DNA from: Providencia burhodogranariea DSM 19968
Lineage (GTDB): Bacteria; Pseudomonadota; Gammaproteobacteria; Enterobacterales; Enterobacteriaceae
Reading direction: 5' to 3'
Length of the DNA: 64,000 bases
Assembly: GCF_000314855.2 (NCBI RefSeq)
Contig: NZ_KB233222.1
Coordinates: 1,020,322 to 1,084,321, forward strand
How positions within the stretch are numbered: the first letter of the stretch is position 1; the number at the start of each line of letters is the position of its first letter. Made by a program: the position numbers and the translations under genes. The notes beneath the pieces were generated by a model, which was given only the letters and a program-made list of their open reading frames with translations, had not been told where the DNA came from and did not search any database. This document shows positions 29,978-39,601 of this stretch, in pieces.

Positions 29978-30271
29978 CTATAATATTAATGGATCACGAA
30001 AAATATCAATTGCTGCTTTTGCTCCGTGATGTTCCACTTTACTTTGCCAATTTTTACCAAGCTTATAAAAACGTAAGCTATCTACTTCTGAATCGAATAT
30101 GGATAATAATCTTGATTTAAAACTAATCCATTGAGTAGGGTCGATTTCACATTCAAAAATAGAGTATTGCACTCTTACTCCATAATCTAAACAAACATTT
30201 GCTAATTGCCTGAGTCTCTTAGGGCCATCTTCAGAATCGAATGAAACATCATAAGCAACTAATATCATCAT
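29978..30271 (-). CDS. cas2: CRISPR-associated endonuclease Cas2 (type I-C)
   Basis: Cas2 dimers hold two Cas1 dimers in the spacer-integration complex. The 97-aa ferredoxin-fold protein starts MMILVAYDVSFDSEDGPKRL, carrying the conserved aspartate, and has CLDYGVRVQYSIFECEI. It starts 2 bp after the cas1 stop and ends at the leader. Either of two adjacent ATG codons could be the start. Confidence 0.95.
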   Translation of the reverse strand: MMILVAYDVSFDSEDGPKRLRQLANVCLDYGVRVQYSIFECEIDPTQWISFKSRLLSIFDSEVDSLRFYKLGKNWQSKVEHHGAKAAIDIFRDPLIL

Positions 30272-30273
30272 GA

Positions 30274-31305
30274 TTACTTTCTCAAATAAAAAGGGGGGTA
30301 ATTCTGAATATCACCACGAATATGTCGAGCAAGTAACATCGCCTGTACATGTGGTAGTAGACCAATTTGAATCGTTTCATTTAAAAAATCATGCGTTATT
30401 TCTTCTTGCTTTCTTTCTTGATAGGCTTGAAAAACACGTTTACGTGCATCATCTTTTAAAGTGACGCCACCCAAACAATTCGTATCAAAATCGCGATGCG
30501 ATAACTGTTTACGATTAAACAAATTCAAGACTAAATTATCAATGATAAAGCTTCTAAACTCTTCTAACAGATCAAGTGCTAAGCTATTACGGCCGGGGCG
30601 TTCCTTATGCAAGAAGCCCACTTGGGGATCTAAGCCAACACCTTGCAGTGCACCACTAATTTCATTTCCAAGTACTGAGTAAAGTAGTGATAGCACCGCA
30701 TTAGCTGGGTCTTTGGGTGGTCGACGACTTCGTCCATTAAACAATGATTTATCTGTATTTGGTTTTATCATATTAGTAAATGCTGAAAAATAATGCTGTG
30801 CTGCTTCACCTTCTAATCCTAATATTTTCTCATATTCCGTTTGTGCAGCTAATTGCTCAATTATTTGCTTCAATCGATTAATCGCAAATAAGAGAGTTGG
30901 TGTTTTTCCGTGATTACGTCCATGACGCTGTAATAAAACTCTTGATGAGCGAATTTTAGCGACAATTATATTTCTAGCAATAAAAATGGATTGCTCATCA
31001 GCAACGCGATATTGTTGACGGCGTAATAAAACATTACCTGATTGTTTACCCACAACGTTTGCTAAAAACTTGCCATAGCGGTCAAAGAAAGAAAGGTGTG
31101 TTCCACTTTCCCCACAAAAACCTAATAATTGTGGGGAAACCATAATATTACCAAAACAGAAGATACTACCAATCGAGTGTATAGGTATTTGTAAAAGTTT
31201 TTCGCGTTCACCTTCAACAATCTGTTCAATCAGTAGCGTTTCACGTTTTTTATGTAAATAAGCGCCATCTTTGGTGATATATAAACAATTCTGTAATTTT
31301 TTCAT
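30274..31305 (-). CDS. cas1: CRISPR-associated integrase Cas1 (type I-C)
   Basis: Cas1 inserts new spacers at the leader end of the array. The 343-aa protein has the I-C form: start KKLQNCLYITKDGAYLHKK, metal-binding glutamate in ILGLEGEAAQHYF, and the HKERPGRNSLALDLLEEFR stretch with the histidine and acidic ligands. All look intact. It overlaps the cas4 stop by 4 bases (ATGA). Confidence 0.96.
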   Translation of the reverse strand: MKKLQNCLYITKDGAYLHKKRETLLIEQIVEGEREKLLQIPIHSIGSIFCFGNIMVSPQLLGFCGESGTHLSFFDRYGKFLANVVGKQSGNVLLRRQQYRVADEQSIFIARNIIVAKIRSSRVLLQRHGRNHGKTPTLLFAINRLKQIIEQLAAQTEYEKILGLEGEAAQHYFSAFTNMIKPNTDKSLFNGRSRRPPKDPANAVLSLLYSVLGNEISGALQGVGLDPQVGFLHKERPGRNSLALDLLEEFRSFIIDNLVLNLFNRKQLSHRDFDTNCLGGVTLKDDARKRVFQAYQERKQEEITHDFLNETIQIGLLPHVQAMLLARHIRGDIQNYPPFYLRK

Positions 31306-31928
31306 TCATCATTTCTCAGATCATAAAGCGCCTTTTGATAGCGAAGAGAATGTTCATTCGTGATTAACTCAGGTTGGCAAATTTCATTGAGTGAGCAAGC
31401 GGTACAATGCTTTCCATAGATAGGTTCCGGTGTTTTTCCATTTAATAACATGATATTAATTTTACCTATTAATAATGTTGTTTTATTTCTTAACACATTA
31501 TCAATGGGAACATCCAATCGCTTACGTGTTTGCCAATACCATAATGCGCCAATTTCCACCTTTGTTTGTGTCATTTCCTCAATACAAAGTGCTTGGGCAC
31601 ATAACTGAACTTTATCAACATCAGTTGCTTTTGGTTTTCCTCGTTTATATTCAACAGGGCAATAGCGCTTATTTTTTATATCAAATTCTAGCAAATCAAG
31701 TTTCCCTGTTAGCCCTATTTCAGGGGCACTAACAGAGATCCCTCGCTCAAAACGAATACCTTTCCGTGTTTCAGGATCGCCATTATCAACACGCTCATGC
31801 AGTTGCCTGCCGTGAGCCGTTAAAAAGTTTTCCTGCCATATCTGCTCTAAATGAATTAACCCGCATTGACGAGGACAAAACAAATAATGCTGTAAAGCCG
31901 AAATAGCGATAAGGCGATCCTCAATCAT
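31302..31928 (-). CDS. cas4: CRISPR-associated exonuclease Cas4 (type I-C)
   Basis: Cas4 trims prespacers and selects their PAM before integration. Its 208 aa include four cysteines for an iron-sulphur cluster: one in HYLFCPRQCGLIH and three in KHCTACSLNEICQP. The RecB-like nuclease core is GKLDLLEFDIKNKRYCPVEYK, with the D, E and K residues. It begins 3 bp after cas7 and overlaps cas1 by 4. Confidence 0.95.
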   Translation of the reverse strand: MIEDRLIAISALQHYLFCPRQCGLIHLEQIWQENFLTAHGRQLHERVDNGDPETRKGIRFERGISVSAPEIGLTGKLDLLEFDIKNKRYCPVEYKRGKPKATDVDKVQLCAQALCIEEMTQTKVEIGALWYWQTRKRLDVPIDNVLRNKTTLLIGKINIMLLNGKTPEPIYGKHCTACSLNEICQPELITNEHSLRYQKALYDLRNDE

Positions 31929-31931
31929 ATT

Positions 31932-32801
31932 TTAGAATCCTTCTATTATTTCAACGGTTAACCCGTTTAATGCATTAATTAAGCTTTCATTTAATGCGTT
32001 AGTTTCTAGTGGGAGATTCTTTTCTATATGATCACGTAGTGTTTGATGTACTTTGGCTGAGGAATATTGACCTGATTTCGAATTATGTGGCCACCAAACC
32101 AAATGTGTGACTCGCATTGAGCCTTCAGGACGAGCGGATGAGGCATCACCTTCAAATAAGCGAACTAATACCTGTTTGATTTTGTCAGCATCGTCATCGT
32201 TAAACCCTGTTTTTTCTGCTAATTGTGGCGATATTGCACCATATGTAACGTAAGTTGCATTATCAACACGGTGTTTCATTCCCATGGTATCAGAACCTTT
32301 TTTAGTGCCATCACCTTCACCACTTACACTCTTTGTAATTTGTGTGCTTGTTATATTTATCGGCTCAATGCTAAAAGCACTTTGTAATGTGACCGGACCT
32401 CGAATAGCAATAGAAACGCCATCCTTGCCAGTTCCTTTAAATGCAAATAATTGACCAAATGTGCGCACATCTAACCATTTTTCACAGGCTAATTTTGCTG
32501 CATCTTCAATGGATGTTTTTTTGGTATCAAAAACATTCTTACCTAAACCAAACTCATCGGAGATTGCTCGCTCTCGTAAACTAGGCATTCCATCAATTTT
32601 CTTTTCATCGGATTGGATAAAAATAGCCTCGCCGTCATCTTGTAAACGGTCACGAATTTTACGTTTAAGACAAACATCCGTAATTTCACCGTATCCATCA
32701 TAATCAGTACGTGGGCGATTACCATTTAGTGGGTCACCATTCGGATTAGCATTACGGACGTCAAAAATAATCGCAAAATCAATTTTATTTTCTAAGCTCA
32801 T
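31932..32801 (-). CDS. cas7: Cascade backbone Cas7 (Csd2, type I-C)
   Basis: Seven or so copies of Cas7 coat the crRNA spacer in the I-C Cascade. In its 289 aa the Csd2 signature is seen at the start (FAIIFDVRNANPNGDPLNGN, then RPRTDYDGYGEITDVCLKRK) and in RVTHLVWWPHNSKSGQYSSA. A GAGAG-type ribosome site precedes the ATG. It lies 13 bp after cas8c. Confidence 0.96.
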   Translation of the reverse strand: MSLENKIDFAIIFDVRNANPNGDPLNGNRPRTDYDGYGEITDVCLKRKIRDRLQDDGEAIFIQSDEKKIDGMPSLRERAISDEFGLGKNVFDTKKTSIEDAAKLACEKWLDVRTFGQLFAFKGTGKDGVSIAIRGPVTLQSAFSIEPINITSTQITKSVSGEGDGTKKGSDTMGMKHRVDNATYVTYGAISPQLAEKTGFNDDDADKIKQVLVRLFEGDASSARPEGSMRVTHLVWWPHNSKSGQYSSAKVHQTLRDHIEKNLPLETNALNESLINALNGLTVEIIEGF

Positions 32802-32814
32802 GGTTATCTCTCAA

Positions 32815-33252
32815 TTAAATAGTGTCTGATACTGTTTGTGATTCGGAATTTGATTCTTTATTTTTTATTATCCATTTGCCTTCAGATAATTTATGTTGTT
32901 CAAGCCATAGCATTTGGCTATGAAAACCTAATAAGAATTCAGGTGTTAATTTCTTATCTAATTTAAAATCATCAATCTCAAAAAGATCTGTTATTTCAGA
33001 TAATAGTGATTTGTATGCATTATCGTAGCTAGGATATTTTGCATGTAATCGCTGTTGATAAGGTTGTAATGCATTGACTATGGCTAACCATGTTTGTGCG
33101 GGTTTGTTTACAAATCGAGTCATATAGCGTTCGGCTGTTGTTAATCGGTTTCCTTCACCAATTGATAGAGCAAATTGTTCTATTTTATTTGCTACAGCTA
33201 ACAAACGACCAAATAGATAATCACGTGAACGATAAGTTGTATTTAATGCCAT
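32815..33252 (-). CDS. cas11c: Probable Cas11c small subunit, internal start in cas8c
   Basis: An in-frame ATG inside cas8c (MALNTTYRSRDYLFGRLLAV) is preceded by AGGGA 7 bases upstream, a good ribosome site. The product would be 145 aa, predicted mostly helical. Internal translation of a Cas11 subunit from the 3' part of cas8c is established for other type I-C systems, and size and position fit. That this particular codon is used is inferred. Confidence 0.65.
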   Translation of the reverse strand: MALNTTYRSRDYLFGRLLAVANKIEQFALSIGEGNRLTTAERYMTRFVNKPAQTWLAIVNALQPYQQRLHAKYPSYDNAYKSLLSEITDLFEIDDFKLDKKLTPEFLLGFHSQMLWLEQHKLSEGKWIIKNKESNSESQTVSDTI

Positions 33253-34818
33253 ATCATAATCCCTATTTTGTTGTTTATTTGCGGTTCGTTTGCAATATCC
33301 TTTATAAAGCGAACACGCAATACCGATATTTTGTTGCCACAACCATGTTTCATCCGATTTATAAGCAACCCGATTAATGGCTCGTTCAAATGCATAATTG
33401 ACAATATCAATGGGAAGGGGGCGACCTTCTACAATGCAGGGGTAAAGACGAGAAATAAGATTTTTTTTCAATGATGTGGATGATTTTAAAACATCACCAT
33501 AAACTGCATTTAATATTTTGAATAATGCAGGGGCATGGCATGACCATGTTAATTGGGTCTTACCTTTATTATTGATATCCTCTGCTTTTTTTCGCTGCCA
33601 CCACCCTAGATCTAATTGCCATTTATGTAATCTATCAATAAATTCTTGGGCTATTGTTTCTCGATAATAAATAATACTCATACGGCCTGGCGTTGCAGAA
33701 TCTAATCCAATGATGGCGATTTGTTCATGTGTGTCTAAACCATCAATAGAGAAATAACCGGAAAAATATTTGTTTAGTTCACTTGCATAAGTTGCACCCA
33801 GATCGTTAAGGTGATTGACTGAATTGTCATCATTACTGTTATCAAACATTGAATTAAAATCAAACTCTTCAGTTTCTTCCAGTTTTGGTTCAGCGATTTC
33901 TTTTCCTGAAACAGCCCAAGCAACATAAATTTGCTCATCTGTTCGAAAGCCTTGACGATTAATTAGCCACCGCAATGCATTATGTGCTTTTTGAGTCACT
34001 TCAAAACTCACATTATTCGCTTGTTCGCTATTTGCAAAACGCCCACGAAACGTAAAACCACTGGTATCATTGGCTGAAACTAATTTTGCTTTATCACCAC
34101 TATGGCGTAATTTTGCAGGATGGTTCGTCGCTTTAGGTAATGACTGACCCGAAACATAACAAACATCAATGCCACCACCTATTTTACTATCGAAGTCAAT
34201 CCAACTTTGCTGAATTTTTCGATCTAACCAAGTTTTTGACTGAGGGATACCTTTAACTTGAACACTCCAACAAACAAGTGCAGCTCCTTGATCTAAAATG
34301 CCTTTTTCTTTTGGTAATTGTTTAAATAAATTGGGTTGTTCTTCATCTGACTCCCATTGAGTTAATAACACACCATCTTTCACATATAGAATGTGTTTTT
34401 CAATAAGATCATAAATTAAACTACGTTTATTGATATAGGTAAGGATAGATTTTACAGCATTAGGGCTATCACCTGAGTTTACCCATTCTGTTAACTGTGC
34501 TTGATAGAGGTCAAAACCCGATTTTTTTATACCACCAAATTTCGCATAGTCACCAGCGACATATTGTAGCTTGTCCGCAAGCGCATGTGCACTTAATCCA
34601 CTCGCTCGGCCCGCAGAAGATTCTGTTGCAGGAATAATGATCGGTTTTTTATCAATCACCTCAGCATTAATAAAATTTCCATTACCATCTAGAATGACAT
34701 GGATATGGGCATTTTGTATGGTATGGCTGACAGGCATTACTTGCTCATCAATCGGTAAATCCGCATAGCGTTCCTGAGCGTGTTCATAAGTTTCATATAA
34801 TTTTGCTATCCAACTCAT
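32815..34818 (-). CDS. cas8c: Cascade large subunit Cas8c (Csd1)
   Basis: Cas8c recognises the PAM and starts R-loop formation in type I-C Cascade. The 667-aa protein has Csd1 features, SWIAKLYETYEHAQ at the N-terminus and FRGRFANSEQANNVSFEVTQ in the middle. It is at the long end for the family; an acidic, Asn-rich insert (EEFDFNSMFDNSNDDNSVNH, about residue 345) may account for part of this. Its start overlaps the cas5c stop by 4 bases with GGAGG upstream. The C-terminal fifth is probably also made separately as Cas11c. Confidence 0.95.
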   Translation of the reverse strand: MSWIAKLYETYEHAQERYADLPIDEQVMPVSHTIQNAHIHVILDGNGNFINAEVIDKKPIIIPATESSAGRASGLSAHALADKLQYVAGDYAKFGGIKKSGFDLYQAQLTEWVNSGDSPNAVKSILTYINKRSLIYDLIEKHILYVKDGVLLTQWESDEEQPNLFKQLPKEKGILDQGAALVCWSVQVKGIPQSKTWLDRKIQQSWIDFDSKIGGGIDVCYVSGQSLPKATNHPAKLRHSGDKAKLVSANDTSGFTFRGRFANSEQANNVSFEVTQKAHNALRWLINRQGFRTDEQIYVAWAVSGKEIAEPKLEETEEFDFNSMFDNSNDDNSVNHLNDLGATYASELNKYFSGYFSIDGLDTHEQIAIIGLDSATPGRMSIIYYRETIAQEFIDRLHKWQLDLGWWQRKKAEDINNKGKTQLTWSCHAPALFKILNAVYGDVLKSSTSLKKNLISRLYPCIVEGRPLPIDIVNYAFERAINRVAYKSDETWLWQQNIGIACSLYKGYCKRTANKQQNRDYDMALNTTYRSRDYLFGRLLAVANKIEQFALSIGEGNRLTTAERYMTRFVNKPAQTWLAIVNALQPYQQRLHAKYPSYDNAYKSLLSEITDLFEIDDFKLDKKLTPEFLLGFHSQMLWLEQHKLSEGKWIIKNKESNSESQTVSDTI

Positions 34819-35519
34819 AGCATGCCCTCCGTCTGGTCAACGGATTGTTGGTTAACATCAAGTTCAAATGTTTTCGCTGTCATATCACGAATAAAACGAT
34901 TTACTTCGCAATGACTCGGGGTCGGATATTCAATGATGCCATTTCGCATTTCAGCTCGCCAAAAACGGGCGGATAATTCATTTTTGCCTGTCTCATCGGG
35001 ATAATCAAATCCATGGAACATTAACCCAAAGCCAAGCTCATCAATATGGTCATAAGCACCGGAGCCGGAACCAAATTCACACGGCTCGACATATCCTTGG
35101 CAATCACGGGTGCCTAAAAAGATATCTTGTCGACCGCCTTTTTCTAACATGCGTTTAGCGATAGAAAAATGCTTACCATCAACGCGATCTTTTGCTAATT
35201 CAGGGCGATGTTCATTCCACTCAAAATGCGCTTCTATTTGATATTCAACATCATGTAAAAACGTGTAATAAGCGAGCGAGTTTCCACCATTCCAATTAAT
35301 TGGTTTAGTGCCTTTAGTCTGAGTTTGTAAGGGCTTGATCACACGGACACGATCAACATACCAAATTAAAGTGGGTTTCCAATAGATTGATTTTAATACT
35401 CCTTTTATCGCTTCATACGTTGGGAGATGATAAGAACATTTCTCTCCCCCGATTCGAGTAATAGGGTCAGTAAATAATGCATATCGCCCCCATAATCGAA
35501 AACTGATTGAATTTTTCAC
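34815..35519 (-). CDS. cas5c: crRNA-processing subunit Cas5c (Cas5d)
   Basis: In type I-C, Cas5 replaces Cas6: it cuts the pre-crRNA at the base of the repeat hairpin and stays on the 5' handle. The 234-aa protein starts SISFRLWGRYALFTDPITR and has SYHLPTYEAIKGVLKSIYW and DGKHFSIAKRMLEKGGRQDI, where the catalytic Tyr/Lys/His of the family are expected. The start is GTG with AAGGAG 5 bases upstream. It overlaps cas8c by 4 bases. Confidence 0.95.
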   Translation of the reverse strand: MKNSISFRLWGRYALFTDPITRIGGEKCSYHLPTYEAIKGVLKSIYWKPTLIWYVDRVRVIKPLQTQTKGTKPINWNGGNSLAYYTFLHDVEYQIEAHFEWNEHRPELAKDRVDGKHFSIAKRMLEKGGRQDIFLGTRDCQGYVEPCEFGSGSGAYDHIDELGFGLMFHGFDYPDETGKNELSARFWRAEMRNGIIEYPTPSHCEVNRFIRDMTAKTFELDVNQQSVDQTEGML

Positions 35520-35562
35520 TGAATCTCCTTGCTATATTTTCAGCTATCAAAAAGCAATATTT

Positions 35563-38121
35563 TTACGCTATATAAAACTCTTGATCTCCACACCTTTCTG
35601 CACTGACACCAAAATCTTGACTGTAATATTCGTTATGAAGGCAATAAACGGCTTCATCATCTGATATCGGATAAATGGCTTGATTATTAAATAATGACTG
35701 CCATACATTGGGAAATAAATTGACGCTGTATTTTTGACTCTGTTTTAATAATTGTCGATATTCCTGACTATCAAATTTTTTATCTAAAGCTAATAGATCC
35801 TCAATAATAGATTTTGCTTCTTCATTATAAGGTACAATAATGGCTTGAGTGGGAGCATCAATGGCTTTAAATATTTTTGATGCGGTCATAAATGACTGAT
35901 TTAATTGAATGGGTAGAATGTTTTTGGCAATAAATTTTTGCTGAATTTGTGCATGGTTTAATGCGCTAATATTGAACTTATTTGAACTTAACATTGATAT
36001 TAATGAATTTTCTTTTGTTGGGTAATGCATTAGATTATGTCGGTCATAAAAATAATACGCAAAATACTGTGTCATTGCCTCTGGTGATAATAATTTGTTT
36101 TCTGGAAACTCATTTAATATTCTCTCAGTTGCAGCAATACCTGACTTTATATCTTGCAACATATTGAGGTTTTCATTATCGGGATTGACTATCAATACCT
36201 CGGCTTTATCTAAGCGCCCATTGCGATTACAACGCCCAGCGGCTTGCGCGATTGAGTCTAATCCAGCTTTAAAGCGGATAACACAATTAAAATCGATATC
36301 AACACCCGCTTCAATTAATTGAGTACTAACACACAATGTTGGTAAATTATTATCGAGTCGCGCTCTAATTTCATCTAATAATTTTTTTCTATGAGCAGGG
36401 CACTGGCTTGTGCTCAAATGGTAAATTCCATAATTATTAGGTAATATTTTTTTTGCTTCTTGAAATAAATTTTTCGCCCATTTTTTTGTATTAACAATAA
36501 CTAAACAATTTGTTTTTTCTATGGTTTTTTGTTTTATCAACACACTAAGTTCTTGAACATTCCAACCTTTATCTTTAACACAATTCTTAAGATTAACGCG
36601 TTCAAGCTCTTGATATAACGCTTGTATATTCGGTGTTAGTTCATTTTCATCGTCTAATGCCAACTGACCAAAAGATATTTTTTCTTCAGGTAAGTGATGT
36701 AATAACGGTTGAGTGGCCGTACACATAACCGCGGTCGCGCCACAATGCCGAGTAAGATAATTAATCGCATTATTAAATAAATTAACACACCGTATTGGAA
36801 GTGTTTGTATTTCGTCAAAAATTAACACTGAATTCGCTAATTGATGCAAACGGCGAACCCCGCGTGTACCGCTACCAAATAACGATTCTAAAAATTGAAC
36901 CATGGTTGTTAATACAATCGGAGCATCCCAGTTTTCACTAGCAAGCTTACTTCGCCATGTTTGAATTTCAGGTTCTAAATTTGAATGATGTTCTAAAATC
37001 CAAGGGGCAGCATCGCTATCTCGTTCTAATATTTTGCGAATGGCATCCGCATTTTGTTCAATAATCGAGGTATAAGGAATAATATAAAAAATTCGATCAA
37101 GTTGATGTGTTTTCGCATGATTCACGGCAAAACGTAAGCTGGCATAAGTTTTCCCGCCACCCGTTGGAACGGTTAAACTGTAAATTCCTCGGCTATCTGT
37201 TGAGCGATTAAGGCAATTGTCAGATATTTTCGCTCGGATAGTGTCTATATTATTTCTTATTTTAAGACTAGAAATAAATGACTCGACACGTTCACATGCA
37301 ATTGACCAATCTGGTTGCTGATGTCGATATTGCTTATTTTCAGGGATGTCAAAATCTGCACTGTCAATTCGGTCAGCATCAATTAAGCAACTAAATAAAA
37401 ACTTAGTATACATTCCAATATAAAAATCTCGTTCAATATCGCTTAAGTTATGTTGATTCCACAGTTGATAAATATATTCTGCTTGTTGTGTTAAAAAATT
37501 GTCATGAATAATTTGGTTAGCTAACAGTAATACTTCATCATCAATATTCTTTGTACATTCAGTTAAATGTGTTTCCGCATCACCTTTTTGAATCCTTTTA
37601 TGAAAATCACTTGATGATGCATTTAATTCGGGTAAGTTATCTATTAATCCACTATGATGCGATGCAATGCACAAAAATAATATTTTAATACTAACCAATG
37701 CAGCTTCGGATAATTTTTTATCATGTTTAAATTCTTCATGCCGAATTTTACCTAATTGACCGGTAAGCCATTGTGCTCCAGCAGTTGAATGGTCTATTTT
37801 CCCCTTTAAACTTTTCGAATCAACCTCATCTTTATCTGGATTATAGTTATTGTTATTTTCAGAAATAATCAACTGCATATATTGTTGAAATGCGGAACTA
37901 TATTTACCGAAGTCATGTAGTAAGCCGATGATTTCACCTGCGGATGAATTACCACATTTAGTAGAAAAACGAGCCGTTAATCTCGAAACATTATTTAAAT
38001 GACAAGATAAACGTTGGTGGTTATTATCTAATTTTGATGGGTGAGCTATTGCAAAACAATATTTATTTAAACTTTTACTATTATCGATTACTTTGCTATT
38101 TTCTTTAGGCATAGATGGCAA
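35563..38121 (-). CDS. cas3: CRISPR nuclease-helicase Cas3 (type I-C)
   Basis: Cas3 is recruited to the Cascade R-loop and degrades target DNA. The 852-aa protein has an N-terminal HD nuclease (about residues 25-260: IIGLLHDFGKYSSAFQQYM, KIDHSTAGAQWL, ASHHSGLID) and an SF2 helicase: PTGGGKTYASL (Walker A), IFDEIQTLP (DEIQ box), STQLIEAGVDID and QAAGRCNRNGR (motif VI). All key residues are present. The first codon taken is TTG, 8 bases after GGAG; an ATG three codons in is the alternative. It is the first gene of the operon and lies 43 bp before cas5c. Confidence 0.95.
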   Translation of the reverse strand: MPSMPKENSKVIDNSKSLNKYCFAIAHPSKLDNNHQRLSCHLNNVSRLTARFSTKCGNSSAGEIIGLLHDFGKYSSAFQQYMQLIISENNNNYNPDKDEVDSKSLKGKIDHSTAGAQWLTGQLGKIRHEEFKHDKKLSEAALVSIKILFLCIASHHSGLIDNLPELNASSSDFHKRIQKGDAETHLTECTKNIDDEVLLLANQIIHDNFLTQQAEYIYQLWNQHNLSDIERDFYIGMYTKFLFSCLIDADRIDSADFDIPENKQYRHQQPDWSIACERVESFISSLKIRNNIDTIRAKISDNCLNRSTDSRGIYSLTVPTGGGKTYASLRFAVNHAKTHQLDRIFYIIPYTSIIEQNADAIRKILERDSDAAPWILEHHSNLEPEIQTWRSKLASENWDAPIVLTTMVQFLESLFGSGTRGVRRLHQLANSVLIFDEIQTLPIRCVNLFNNAINYLTRHCGATAVMCTATQPLLHHLPEEKISFGQLALDDENELTPNIQALYQELERVNLKNCVKDKGWNVQELSVLIKQKTIEKTNCLVIVNTKKWAKNLFQEAKKILPNNYGIYHLSTSQCPAHRKKLLDEIRARLDNNLPTLCVSTQLIEAGVDIDFNCVIRFKAGLDSIAQAAGRCNRNGRLDKAEVLIVNPDNENLNMLQDIKSGIAATERILNEFPENKLLSPEAMTQYFAYYFYDRHNLMHYPTKENSLISMLSSNKFNISALNHAQIQQKFIAKNILPIQLNQSFMTASKIFKAIDAPTQAIIVPYNEEAKSIIEDLLALDKKFDSQEYRQLLKQSQKYSVNLFPNVWQSLFNNQAIYPISDDEAVYCLHNEYYSQDFGVSAERCGDQEFYIA

Positions 38122-38614
38122 AATTTATTCTCCATACAAATATTTATATATCCGTTTAACTTGAAGTTATATTTATTACTATCTGCGAGTTATCATTAGT
38201 ACTGTGTTAATGGATTGGGAATTATTAGTAATTTCAACAATAGTTCTTTTTTCTTTTGATGCCCAATCATAACCTAAATTTATTTTGCTCGCCAAAGGTA
38301 TTAATCAAATTTGGTGGTCATGTCTTCCTTTTATTGTTTATCAAGTAACCCAATGTCATATATTAATATGAAACAATGTTGATTCAAAAAACGATGTTTC
38401 GTTGGTATATTGAATATGTGTTTGAATTACGTGAAAATTTGAATTGCTATTAATTCTAATTACCAGCCTCATTATATTAAAGAAGATATTTTGCGCAGCG
38501 ATTGTGAACAAAATTTTAGTAACCTATGTCGAATAGGGGCGTATTCGTTGCGCACAGTAAATAGAATTTGCAAGAAAAATTCGCTCCTAAATTATTTTAT
38601 GAAAAGAGTCTGTC
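38122..38614. other. Gap between cas3 and the P1 peptidase gene
   Basis: About 490 bp of AT-rich DNA lies between two divergent genes and should contain the cas operon promoter and the peptidase promoter. A small palindrome (CGAATA/TATTCG) is near 38530. No att site, tRNA or transposon end was recognised at this border. Confidence 0.5.
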
Positions 38615-39601
38615 ATGAACAATAAAACTAAAGTTACTTTCTCTTACAGTGAAGGAAGTCTGACTGATATTCCTGGTATCACAGTAGGACATGCTCAGGA
38701 TCAAGAAAAAATGACTGGGTGTAGCGTTGCCATATTCGAAAATGGTGCTATTTGCGGTGTTGATGTTCGTGGCGGTGCGCCGGGAACTCGAGAAATAGAC
38801 CTACTAAGACCCGAAAATGCTGTTCAACAAGTGCATGCGATAATGCTCAGTGGTGGCTCTGCATATGGGCTTAACGCATCGGGTGGGGTTATGCAGTATC
38901 TTGAGGAATGTGGAAAAGGGTATGATCTCGATTTTGTGAAAGTACCGATTGTACCAGCAGCAATTATTTTTGATCTCAACTTTGGTGATCCTAAAATCAG
39001 ACCTGATCATCATATGGGATATTTAGCAGCAAAGAATGCTTCCAATTCCCCAACCATAAATGGCAATACTGGTGCTGGAACAGGTGCGACGATTGGTAAA
39101 ATTTGTGGGTTTGATAAAGCAATGAAAGGAGGATTGGGTACAGCCACGGTTAGCTTGTCAAATGGCCTAATAGTATCAGCCATGATAGTCGTTAATGCGG
39201 TAGGTGAAATTCGTGATCCTTTAAATGGAAAAGTTATTGCAGGCGCTTGTGATGCCGCTGGAAATTTGTTGGATATTCAGGCTGAGATGATTGAGTCAAG
39301 TGAGAGTCTGCAAACAAAATTAGCAAATACAACGATTGGAATAATTTGTACAAATGCCGAGTTGACTAAGGCTGAGATGACGAAAGTTGCACAAATGGCA
39401 CATGATGGTCTAGCCCGAACAATTTACCCTATCCACACAACAAGTGATGGAGATACTCTCTTTGCTGCAACTGTCGGAGGCGTCAAATCAACCGTTAATA
39501 TTGTAGGACTCTTAGCCGCAGAAGTTGTTGCTCGAGCAGTGCTTCGCGGAGTTTGTACGGCAGAAAGTGCACAAGGTTATAAATCATTTAATGAACTTTA
39601 A
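38615..39601 (+). CDS. P1 family (S58) aminopeptidase, DmpA-like
   Basis: This Ntn-hydrolase of 328 aa resembles L-aminopeptidase/D-esterase DmpA. Features are SLTDIPGITVGHAQD at the N-terminus, IMLSGGSAYGLNASGGVMQY, NGNTGAGTGATIGK and LANTTIGIICTNAELTKAEM, where self-cleavage before a Thr or Ser nucleophile normally occurs. Natural substrate is unknown; related enzymes take N-terminal residues, D-amino acid amides or beta-peptides. No signal peptide. It stands alone at the right border of the CRISPR-Cas locus. Confidence 0.85.
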   Translation: MNNKTKVTFSYSEGSLTDIPGITVGHAQDQEKMTGCSVAIFENGAICGVDVRGGAPGTREIDLLRPENAVQQVHAIMLSGGSAYGLNASGGVMQYLEECGKGYDLDFVKVPIVPAAIIFDLNFGDPKIRPDHHMGYLAAKNASNSPTINGNTGAGTGATIGKICGFDKAMKGGLGTATVSLSNGLIVSAMIVVNAVGEIRDPLNGKVIAGACDAAGNLLDIQAEMIESSESLQTKLANTTIGIICTNAELTKAEMTKVAQMAHDGLARTIYPIHTTSDGDTLFAATVGGVKSTVNIVGLLAAEVVARAVLRGVCTAESAQGYKSFNEL

